Shown: positions 53,201-64,000 of the stretch, piece after piece
How positions within the stretch are numbered: the stretch's first letter is position 1
How the letters are laid out: the number at the start of each line of letters is the position of its first letter
From: Hippophae tibetana
Taxonomy: Eukaryota; Streptophyta; Magnoliopsida; Rosales; Elaeagnaceae
Reading direction: 5' to 3'
NCBI GenBank assembly: GCA_037013495.1
Contig: CM072805.1
Coordinates: 11,938,601 to 12,002,600 of the forward strand
Length of the DNA stretch: 64,000 nucleotides
Notes under the pieces: model-generated
The model's database searches: none
Told to the model about the DNA's origin: nothing
What the model saw: the letters and a program-made list of their open reading frames with translations, nothing else
Program-made: the position numbers and the translations under genes

Positions 53201-56200
53201 TATCGAATTGTTTCAAAGATAGATCGACTATTTATTTGATAATAATAGAAATTGAGGTGTATATTTACATATACTATATTTATTTGAATTTGAGTCAAAT
53301 ATGGACCATTCAAATGAACTAATACTAACAATACGCTGTATTCCATTTTTGACATATTAGTATGTTAAGGTCGAATCTTCTAAATCCGAATTGTGTAATG
53401 TTAAATTCATGATTATGGACTTTTCTCAACCATAAATTGACTTCATATCAATAAATGGTTCAAACTTATAAGGGGCATATTTGCATTTGTAATATTTAAT
53501 TCAATTTTTTAACATTAGTTTTACTTTATCTCAATTGTTTAATTTTAAAATTATGGCTATCGATTTTTGTCAACCATAGATAGACTGTTTATTTGATAAG
53601 AATAGAAATTGAGGTGTATATTTACATATACTATATTTATTTGAATTTGAGTCAAATATGGACCATTAAATGAACTAATATTAACAATACGGTGTATTCC
53701 ATTTTGTCATATCAGTATGTTAAGGTGAATCTTCTAAATCCCAATTGTGTAATGTTAAATTATTGATTATGGAATTTTTCCCACCATAAATTGACTTCAT
53801 AACAATAAATGGTTGAAACTTATAAGTGGCATATTTGCATTTGTAATATTTAATTCAATATTTTAACGTTAGATTTACTTTATCTCAATTATTTAATATT
53901 AAAATTATGGCTATCGAATTTTTTCAAAAATAGATAGACTATTGATTTGATAATAATAGAAATTGAGGTGTATATTTACATATACTATATTTATTTGAAT
54001 TTGAGTCAAATATGGACCATTCAAATGAACTAATACTAACAATACGGTGTATTCTATTTTGTCATATTAGTATGTTAAGTTTGAATCTTCTAAATCCGAA
54101 TTGTGTAATGTTAAATTCATGATTATGGACTTTTCTCAACCATAAATTGACTTCATATCAATAAATGGTTGAAACTTATAAGTGGCATATTTGCATTTGT
54201 AATATTTCATTCAATATTTTAACGTTAGATTTACTTTATCTCAATTGTTTAATGTTAAAATTATGGCTATCGATTTTTGTCAACCATAGATAGACTATTT
54301 ATTTGATAAGAATAGAAATTGAGGTGTATATTTACATATACTATATTTATTTTAATTTGAGTCAAATATGGACCATTCAAATGAACTAATACTAACAATA
54401 CGGTATTCCATTTTGTCAAATTAGTATGTTAAGGTCGAATCTTCTAAATCCCAAATGTGTAATGTTAAATTCATGATTATGGACTTTTCTAAACCATAAA
54501 TTGACTTCATATCAATAAATGGTTGAAACATATAAGGTGCATATTTGCATTTGTATGATTTAATTTGATTTTTTAACCTTAGGTTTAATTTATCTCAATT
54601 ATTTAATGTTAAAATTATGCCTATCGAATTGTTTCAAAGATAGATCGACTATTTATTTGATAATAATAGAAATTGAGGTGTATATTTACATATACTATAT
54701 TTATTTGAATTTGAGTCAAATATGGACCATTCAAATGAACTAATACTAACAATACGCTGTATTCCATTTTTGACATATTAGTATGTTAAGGTCGAATCTT
54801 CTAAATCCGAATTGTGTAATGTTAAATTCATGATTATGGACTTTTCTCAACCATAAATTGACTTCATATCAATAAATGGTTCAAACTTATAAGGGGCATA
54901 TTTGCATTTGTAATATTTAATTCAATTTTTTAACATTAGTTTTACTTTATCTCAATTGTTTAATTTTAAAATTATGGCTATCGATTTTTGTCAACCATAG
55001 ATAGACTGTTTATTTGATAAGAATAGAAATTGAGGTGTATATTTACATATACTATATTTATTTGAATTTGAGTCAAATATGGACCATTAAATGAACTAAT
55101 ATTAACAATACGGTGTATTCCATTTTGTCATATCAGTATGTTAAGGTGAATCTTCTAAATCCCAATTGTGTAATGTTAAATTATTGATTATGGAATTTTT
55201 CCCACCATAAATTGACTTCATAACAATAAATGGTTGAAACTTATAAGTGGCATATTTGCATTTGTAATATTTAATTCAATATTTTAACGTTAGATTTACA
55301 TTATCTCAATTATTTAATGTTAAAATTATGGCTATCGAACTTTGTCCAAAATAGATAGATTATTTATTTGATAATAATAGAAATTGAGGTGTATATTTAC
55401 ATATACTATATTTCTTTGAATTTGAGTCAAATATGGACCATTCAAATGAACTAATACTAACAATACGCTGTATTCCATTTTGTCATATTAGTATGTTAAG
55501 GTCGAATCTTCTAAATCCGAATTGTGTAATGTTAAATTCATGATTATGGACTTTTCTCAACCATAAATTGACTTCATATCAATAAATGGTTCAAACTTAT
55601 AAGGGGCATATTTGCATTTGTAATATTTAATTTAATTTTTTAACATTAGATTTACTTTATCTGAATTGTTTAATTTTAAAATTATGCCTATCGATTTTTG
55701 TCAACCATAGATAGACTGTTTATTTGATAAGAATAGAAATTGAGGTGTATATTTACATATACTATATTTATTTGAATTTGAGTCAAATATGGACCATTAA
55801 ATGAACTAATATTAACAATACGGTGTATTCCATTTTGTCATATCAGTATGTTAAGCTGAATCTTCTAAATCCCAATTGTGTAATGTTAAATTATTGATTA
55901 TGGAATTTTTCCCACCATAAATTGACTTCATAACAATAAATGGTTGAAACTTATAAGTGGCATATTTGCATTTGTAATATTTAATTCAATATTTTAACGT
56001 TAGATTTACTTTATCTCAATTATTTAATGTTAAAATTATGGCTATCGAATATTTTTAAAAATAGATCGACTATTTATTTGATAATAATAGAAATTGAGGT
56101 GTATATTTACATATACTATATTTATTTGAATTTGAGTCAAATATGGACCATTCAAATGAACTAATACTAACAATACGGTGTACTCTATTTTGTCATATTA

Positions 56201-59200
56201 GTATGTTAAGTTCGAATCTTCTAAATCCGAATTGTGTAATGTTAAATTCATGATTAAGGACTTTTCTCAACCATAAATTGACTTCATATCAATAAATGGT
56301 TGAAACATATAAGTGGCATATTTGCATTTGTAATATTTAATTCAATATTTTAACGTTAGATTTACTTTATCTCAATTGTTTAATGTTAAAATTATGGCTA
56401 TCGATTTTTGTCAACCATAGATAGACTGTTTATTTGATAAGAATAGAAATTGAGGTGTATATTTACTTATACTATATTTATTTTAATTTGAGTCAAATAT
56501 GGACCATTCAAATGAACTAATACTAACAATACGGTATTCCATTTTGTCAAATTAGTATGTTAAGGTCGAATCTTCTAAATCCCAAATGTGTAATGTTAAA
56601 TTCATGATTATGGACTTTTCTAAACCATAAATTGACTTCATATCAATAAATGGTTGAAACATATAAGGTGCATATTTGCATTTGTATGATTTAATTTGAT
56701 TTTTTAACCTTAGGTTTAATTTATCTCAATTATTTAATGTTAAAATTATGCCTATCGAATTGTTTCAAAGATAGATCGACTATTTATTTGATAATAATAG
56801 AAATTGAGGTGTATATTTACATATACTATATTTATTTGAATTTGAGTCAAATATGGACCATTCAAATGAACTAATACTAACAATACGCTGTATTCCATTT
56901 TTGACATATTAGTATGTTAAGGTCGAATCTTCTAAATCCGAATTGTGTAATGTTAAATTCATGATTATGGACTTTTCTCAACCATAAATTGACTTCATAT
57001 CAATAAATGGTTCAAACTTATAAGGGGCATATTTGCATTTGTAATATTTAATTCAATTTTTTAACATTAGTTTTACTTTATCTCAATTGTTTAATTTTAA
57101 AATTATGGCTATCGATTTTTGTCAACCATAGATAGACTGTTTATTTGATAAGAATAGAAATTGAGGTGTATATTTACATATACTATATTTATTTGAATTT
57201 GAGTCAAATATGGACCATTAAATGAACTAATATTAACAATACGGTGTATTCCATTTTGTCATATCAGTATGTTAAGGTGAATCTTCTAAATCCCAATTGT
57301 GTAATGTTAAATTATTGATTATGGAATTTTTCCCACCATAAATTGACTTCATAACAATAAATGGTTGAAACTTATAAGTGGCATATTTGCATTTGTAATA
57401 TTTAATTCAATATTTTAACGTTAGATTTACTTTATCTCAATTATTTAATATTAAAATTATGGCTATCGAATTTTTTCAAAAATAGATAGACTATTGATTT
57501 GATAATAATAGAAATTGAGGTGTATATTTACATATACTATATTTATTTGAATTTGAGTCAAATATGGACCATTCAAATGAACTAATACTAACAATACGGT
57601 GTATTCTATTTTGTCATATTAGTATGTTAAGTTCGAATCTTCTAAATCCGAATTGTGTAATGTTAAATTCATGATTATGGACTTTTCTCAACCATAAATT
57701 GACTTCATATCAATAAATGGTTGAAACTTATAAGTGGCATATTTGCATTTGTAATATTTAATTCAATATTTTAACGTTAGATTTACTTTATCTCAATTTT
57801 TTAATGTTAAAATTATGGCTATCGATTTTTGTTCAACCATAGATAGACTGTTTATTTGATAAGAATAGAAATTGAGGTGTATATTTACTTATACTATATT
57901 TATTTTAATTTGAGTCAAATATGGACCATTCAAATGAACTAATACTAACAATACGGTATTCCATTTTGTCAAATTAGTATGTTAAGGTCGAATCTTCTAA
58001 ATCCCAAATGTGTAATGTTAAATTCATGATTATGGACTTTTCTAAACCATAAATTGACTTCATTTCAATAAATGGTTGAAACATATAAGGTGCATATTTG
58101 CATTTGTATTATTTAATTCAATTTTTTAACCTTAGGTTTAATTTAACTCAATTATTTAATGTTAAAATTATAGCTATCGAATTTTTTCAAATATAGATCG
58201 ACTATTTATTTGATAATAATAGAAATTAACGTTTATATTTACATATACTATATTTATTTGAATTTTAGTCAAATATGGATCATTCAAATGAACTAATATT
58301 AACAATACCGTGTATTCCATTTTGTCATATCAGTATGTTAAGGTCGAATCTTCTAAATCCTAATTGTGTAATGTTAAATTCATGATTATGGACTTTTCTC
58401 AACCATAAATTGACATCATATCAATAAATGGTTGAAACATATAAGGTGCATATTTGCATTTGTATTGTTTAATTCAATTTTTTAACCTTAGGTTTAATTT
58501 ATCTCAATTATTTAATGTTAAAATTATAGCTATTGAATTTTTTCAAAGATAGATCGACTATTTATTTGATAATAATAGAAACTAACGTTTATATTTACAT
58601 ATACTATATTTATTTGAATTTGAGTCAAATATGGACCATTCAAATGAACTAATATTAACAATACGGTGTATTCAATTTTGTCATGTTAGTATGTTAAAGT
58701 CGAATCTTCTAAATCCAAATTGTGTAATGTTAAATTCATGAATATGGACTTTTCTCAACCATAAATTGACTTCGTATCAATCAATGGTTGAAACATATAA
58801 GTGGCATATTTGCATTTGTATTATTTAATTCAATTTTTTAACCTTAGGTTTAATTTACCTCATTTATTTAATGTTAAAATTATGGCTATCGAATTTTTTC
58901 CAAAATAGATCGACTATTTATTTGATAATAATAGAAATTGAGGTGTATATTTACATATACTATATTTATTTGAATTTGAGTCAAATATGGACCATTCAAA
59001 TGAACTAATACTAACAATACGCTGTATTCCATTTTTTCATATTAGTATGTTAAGGTCGAATCTTCTAAATCCGAATTGTGTAATGTTAAATTCATGATTA
59101 AGGACTTTTCTCAACCATAAATTGACTTCATATCAATAAATGGTTGAAACTTATAAGTGGCATATTTGCATTTGTAATATTTCATTCAATATTTTAACGT

Positions 59201-61833
59201 TAGATTTACTTTATCTCAATTGTTTAATGTTAAAATTATGGCTATCGATTTTTGTCAACCATAGATAGACTGTTTATTTGATAAGAATAGAAATTGAGGT
59301 GTATATTTACATATACTATATTTATTTTAATTTGAGTCAAATATGGACCATTCAAATGAACTAATACTAACAATACGGTATTCCATTTTGTCAAATTAGT
59401 ATGTTAAGGTCGAATCTTCTAAATCCCAAATGTGTAATGTTAAATTCATGATTATGGACTTTTCTAAACCATAAATTGACTTCATATCAATAAATGGTTG
59501 AAACATATAAGGTGCATATTTGCATTTGTATGATTTAATTTGATTTTTTAACCTTAGGTTTAATTTATCTCAATTATTTAATGTTAAAATTATGCCTATC
59601 GAATTGTTTCAAAGATAGATCGACTATTTATTTGATAATAATAGAAATTGAGGTGTATATTTACATATACTATATTTATTTGAATTTGAGTCAAATATGG
59701 ACCATTCAAATGAACTAATACTAACAATACGCTGTATTCCATTTTTGACATATTAGTATGTTAAGGTCGAATCTTCTAAATCCGAATTGTGTAATGTTAA
59801 ATTCATGATTATGGACTTTTCTCAACCATAAATTGACTTCATATCAATAAATGGTTCAAACTTATAAGGGGCATATTTGCATTTGTAATATTTAATTCAA
59901 TTTTTTAACATTAGTTTTACTTTATCTCAATTGTTTAATTTTAAAATTATGGCTATCGATTTTTGTCAACCATAGATAGACTGTTTATTTGATAAGAATA
60001 GAAATTGAGGTGTATATTTACATATACTATAGTTATTTGAATTTGAGTCAAATATGGACCATTAAATGAACTAATATTAACAATACGGTGTATTCCATTT
60101 TGTCATATCAGTATGTTAAGGTGAATCTTCTAAATCCCAATTGTGTAATGTTAAATTATTGATTATGGAATTTTTCCCACCATAAATTGACTTCATAACA
60201 ATAAATGGTTGAAACTTATAAGTGGCATATTTGCATTTGTAATATTTAATTCAATATTTTAACGTTAGATTTACTTTATCTCAATTATTTAATATTAAAA
60301 TTATGGCTATCGAATTTTTTCAAAAATAGATAGACTATTGATTTGATAATAATAGAAATTGAGGTGTATATTTACATATACTATATTTATTTGAATTTGA
60401 GTCAAATATGGACCATTCAAATGAACTAATACTAACAATACGGTGTATTCTATTTTGTCATATTAGTATGTTAAGTTCGAATCTTCTAAATCCGAATTGT
60501 GTAATGTTAAATTCATGATTATGGACTTTTCTCAACCATAAATTGACTTCATATCAATAAATGGTTGAAACTTATAAGTGGCATATTTGCATTTGTAATA
60601 TTTAATTCAATATTTTAACGTTAGATTTACTTTATCTCAATTTTTTAATGTTAAAATTATGGCTATCGATTTTTGTTCAACCATAGATAGACTGTTTATT
60701 TGATAAGAATAGAAATTGAGGTGTATATTTACTTATACTATATTTATTTTAATTTGAGTCAAATATGGACCATTCAAATGAACTAATACTAACAATACGG
60801 TATTCCATTTTGTCAAATTAGTATGTTAAGGTCGAATCTTCTAAATCCCAAATGTGTAATGTTAAATTCATGATTATGGACTTTTCTAAACCATAAATTG
60901 ACTTCATTTCAATAAATGGTTGAAACATATAAGGTGCATATTTGCATTTGTATTATTTAATTCAATTTTTTAACCTTAGGTTTAATTTAACTCAATTATT
61001 TAATGTTAAAATTATAGCTATCGAATTTTTTCAAATATAGATCGACTATTTATTTGATAATAATAGAAATTAACGTTTATATTTACATATACTATATTTA
61101 TTTGAATTTTAGTCAAATATGGATCATTCAAATGAACTAATATTAACAATACCGTGTATTCCATTTTGTCATATCAGTATGTTAAGGTCGAATCTTCTAA
61201 ATCCTAATTGTGTAATGTTAAATTCAAGATTATGGACTTTTCTCAACCATAAATTGACATCATATCAATAAATGGTTGAAACATATAAGGTGCATATTTG
61301 CATTTGTATTGTTTAATTCAATTTTTTAACCTTAGGTTTAATTTATCTCAATTATTTAATGTTAAAATTATAGCTATTGAATTTTTTCAAAGATAGATCG
61401 ACTATTTATTTGATAATAATAGAAACTAACGTTTATATTTACATATACTATATTTATTTGAATTTGAGTCAAATATGGACCATTCAAATGAACTAATATT
61501 AACAATACGGTGTATTCAATTTTGTCATGTTAGTATGTTAAAGTCGAATCTTCTAAATCCAAATTGTGTAATGTTAAATTCATGAATATGGACTTTTCTC
61601 AACCATAAATTGACTTCGTATCAATCAATGGTTGAAACATATAAGGTGCATATTTGCATTTGTATTATTTAATTCAATTTTTTAACCTTAGGTTTAATTT
61701 ACCTCATTTATTTAATGTTAAAATTATGGCTATCGAATTTTTTCCAAAATAGATCGACTATTTATTTGATAATAATAGAAATTGAGGTGTATATTTACAT
61801 ATACTATATTTATTTGAATTTGAGTCAAATATG
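47262..61833 (+). repeat. Domain 9: 8-mer HOR (about 2,844 bp) with 4-mer and 6-mer variants
   Basis: A private block-B mark, TGTATGATTTAATTTGAT followed by GCCTATCGAATTGTTTC, recurs at about 47,441, 50,286, 53,129, 54,550, 56,681 and 59,525: steps of 2,845, 2,843, 1,421, 2,131 and 2,844 bp, or 8, 8, 4, 6 and 8 monomers. Starts: 47262, 47616, 47974, 48328, 48685, 49039, 49395, 49751, 50107, 50461, 50819, 51173, 51529, 51885, 52241, 52594, 52950, 53304, 53661, 54015, 54371, 54725, 55082, 55436, 55792, 56146, 56502, 56856, 57213, 57567, 57924, 58278, 58634, 58990, 59346, 59700, 60057, 60411, 60768, 61122, 61478. The region 47.4-50.6 kb matches 56.7-59.9 kb at 9,239-9,240 bp. Confidence 0.88.
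52241..52593 (+). repeat. Hybrid monomer t1/t4 (353 bp)
   Basis: It begins as t1 (CGGTATTCC, GTCAAAT) and switches within a few bases, near 52,286-52,289, to t4 (CAGTATGTTAAGGTGAATC, CCCAATTG, AATTTTTCCCACCAT, CTTCATAAC). It has the t1 two-base loss and only one of the two t4 deletions, giving 353 bp. It keeps TTCATGATTATGG rather than TTATTGATTATGG, so a short conversion tract or a third donor may be involved. Confidence 0.75.
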
Positions 61834-64000
61834 GACCATTCAAATGAACTAATACTAACAATACGCTGTATTCCATTTTTGACATATTAGTATGTTAAGG
61901 TCGAATCTTCTAAATCCGAATTGTGTAATGTTAAATTCATGATTATGGACTTTTCTCAACCATAAATTGACTTCATATCAATAAATGGTTCAAACTTATA
62001 AGGGGCATATTTGCATTTGTAATATTTAATTCAATTTTTTAACATTAGTTTTACTTTATCTCAATTGTTTAATTTTAAAATTATGGCTATCGATTTTTGT
62101 CAACCATAGATAGACTGTTTATTTGATAAGAATAGAAATTGAGGTGTATATTTACATATACTATATTTATTTGAATTTGAGTCAAATATGGACCATTCAA
62201 ATGAACTATTATTAACAATACGGTGTATTCCATTTTGTCATATAAGTATGTTAAGGTCGAATCATCTAAATCCCAATTGTGTAATGTTAAATTCATGATT
62301 ATGGAATTTTCTCAACCACAAATTGACTTCATATCAATAAATGGTTGAAACATATAAGGTGCATATTTGCATTTGTATTGTTTAATTCAATTTTTTAACC
62401 TTAGGTTTAATTTATCTCAATTATTTAATGTTAAAATTATAGCTATTGAATTCTTTCAATGATAGATCGACTATTTATTTGATAATAATAGAAACTAACG
62501 TTTATATTTACATATACTATATTTATTTGAATTTGAGTCAAATATGGACCATTCAAATGAACTAATATTAACAATACGGTGTATTCAATTTTGTCATATT
62601 AGTATGTTAAAGTCGAATCTTCTAAATCCAAATTGTGTAATGTTAAATTCATGAATATGGACTTTTCTCAACCATAAATTGACTTCGTATCAATCAATGG
62701 TTGAAACATATTAGGTGCATATTTGCATTTGTATTATTTAATTCAATTTTTTAACCTTAGGTTTAATTTACCTCATTTATTTAATGTTAAAATTATGGCT
62801 ATCGAATGTTTTCCAAAATAGATCGACTATTTATTTGATAATTATAGAAATTGAGGTGTATATTTACATATACTATATTTATTTGAATTTGAGTCAAATA
62901 TGGACCATTCAAATGAAATAATACTAACAATACGGTGTATTCTATTTTGTCATATTAGTATGTTAAGTTCGAATCTTCTAAATCCGAATTGTGTAATGTT
63001 AAATTCATGATTATGGACTTTTCTCAACCATATATTGACTTCATATCAATCAATGGTTGAAACTTATAAGTGGCATATTTGCATTTGTAATATTTAATTC
63101 AATATTTTAACGTTAGATTTACTTTATCTCAATTATTTAATATTAAAATTATGGGTATCGAATTTTTTCAAAAATAGATAGACTATTGATTTGATAATAA
63201 TAGAAATTGAGGTGTATATTTACATATACTATATTTATTTGAATTTGAGTCAAATATGGACCATTCAAATGAACTAATACTAACAATACGGTGTATTCTA
63301 TTTTGTCATATTAGTATGTTAAGGTCGAATTTTCTAAATCCGAATTGTGTAATGTTAAATTCATGATTATGGACTTTTCTCAACCATAAATTGACTTCAT
63401 ATCAATAAATGGTTGAAACTTATAAGTGGCATATTTGCATTTGTAATATTTAATTCAATATTTTAACGTTAGATTTACTTTATCTCAATTTTTTAATGTT
63501 AAAATTATGGCTATCGATTTTTGTTCAACCATAGATAGACTGTTTATTTGATAAGAATAGAAATTGAGGTGTATATTTACTTATACTATATTTATTTTAA
63601 TTTGAGTCAAATATGGACCATTCAAATGAACTAATACTAACAATACGGTATTCCATTTTGTCAAATTAGTATGTTAAGGTCGAATCTTCTAAATCCCAAA
63701 TGTGTAATGTTAAATTCATGATTATGGACTTTTCTAAACCATAAATTGACTTCATTTCAATAAATGGTTGAAACATATAAGGTGCATATTTGCATTTGTA
63801 TTATTTAATTCAATTTTTTAACCTTAGGTTTAATTTAACTCAATTATTTAATGTTAAAATTATAGCTATCGAATTTTTTCAAATATAGATCGACTATTTA
63901 TTTGATAATAATAGAAATTAACGTTTATATTTACATATACTATATTTATTTGAATTTTAGACAAATATGGATCATTCAAATGAACTAATATTAACAATAC
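61834..64000 (+). repeat. Domain 10: mixed monomers at the window end
   Basis: Starts are 61834 (t5 form with TTTTTGACATATTAG), 62191 (rare type with CTATTATTAAC, CATATAAG and AATCATCT), 62547 t3, 62903 t6-like, 63259 t6-like, 63616 t1 and a partial t2 at 63970. The 8-mer mark expected near 62.37 kb is missing. The run 63,259-64,000 resembles 48,328, 57,567 and 60,411 onward, including the extra base in TTTTGTTCAACC. The array continues beyond the window. Confidence 0.8.

Larger units (their letters stand above)
1..64000 (+). repeat. AT-rich ~356-bp satellite DNA array, 180 monomers
   Basis: The entire window is a head-to-tail tandem array. Taking GACCATTC (or GATCATTC, GTACCATTC, GACCATTAAATG) as the phase mark, I placed 180 consecutive monomer starts from base 1 to 63,616 and a partial monomer at 63,970. 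Spacing is 356 bp in most cases and 354 bp where diagnostic small deletions occur, with rare 353, 355, 357 or 358. No monomer is inverted and nothing unrelated is inserted. G+C in the first monomer is 87 of 356 by hand count. Long homogeneous arrays with higher-order structure are known from centromeres, pericentromeres and subtelomeres; which of these applies is not visible here. The family was not recognised. A length of 356 bp is about two nucleosome repeats, which is suggestive only. Confidence 0.98.

Noticed and set aside
1..64000. CENP-B box
   Set aside because: I saw no match to the 17-bp CENP-B consensus in either orientation; the only TTCG contexts are GTTCGAATC, which do not continue as the box.
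1..64000. Transposon, tRNA, rRNA or CRISPR array
   Set aside because: No terminal repeats, target duplications, structured RNA motifs or spacer-like unique segments exist; every stretch is accounted for by the satellite monomer. Regular spacing is due to tandem monomers, not repeats with unique spacers.
1..64000. Assignment to a known satellite such as the Drosophila 359-bp or Tribolium 360-bp repeat, based on length
   Set aside because: Similar length and AT richness are common among unrelated satellites, and I did not recognise shared sequence; a satellite database search would be needed.

Overview
The whole 64-kb window is one uninterrupted array of an AT-rich tandem satellite. I see no protein-coding gene, RNA gene, transposon or unique sequence. 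Phasing the repeat at its GACCATTC-like start gives 180 complete monomers from base 1 to 63,969 plus a 31-base start of the next. All are on the same strand, head to tail, and 353-358 bp long (mostly 356 or 354). A hand count on the first monomer gives 87 G+C in 356 bases, about 24%. An array of this size, with multi-monomer higher-order repeats (HORs), is typical of eukaryotic centromeric, pericentromeric or subtelomeric heterochromatin. I do not recognise the family and cannot tell plant, insect or another lineage from the sequence.

The monomer itself has history. It splits into three related blocks: A (136 bp), B (141 bp) and a shortened C (79 bp). Each opens with a GGTG(T/C)AT-like motif, so the 356-bp unit looks like an old trimer of a roughly 140-bp ancestor whose third copy lost its middle. 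Block A carries a 37-nt dyad, TCAACCAT...ATGGTTGA with a nested ATTG...CAAT. In one monomer type both arms have changed together so that pairing is kept.

Monomers fall into recognisable types (called t1-t6 here, plus rarer ones) arranged in local HORs. Layout: 1-2,490, a 4-mer pattern (1,422 bp); 2,491-5,689, irregular; 5,690-13,505, an 11-mer (3,908 bp) present twice, itself a 5-mer plus a 6-mer; 13,506-17,771, the 6-mer t2-t3-t4-t5-t6-t1 (about 2,132 bp) twice; 17,772-28,076, a mosaic with many hybrid monomers; 28,077-32,143, t1/t2-rich with runs of the same type; 32,144-40,661, a 12-mer (4,259 bp) duplicated in tandem with only 7 substitutions counted; 40,662-47,261, a 5-mer (1,778 bp) three times; 47,262-61,833, an 8-mer (about 2,844 bp) with 4-mer and 6-mer contractions; 61,834-64,000, a switch back to mixed types.

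Hybrid monomers that start as one type and end as another mark where unequal exchange added or removed whole monomers while keeping the 356-bp register. Several of these switch points lie at or near the dyad. There are no genes to work together here; the interest is in satellite evolution and possible chromatin function.
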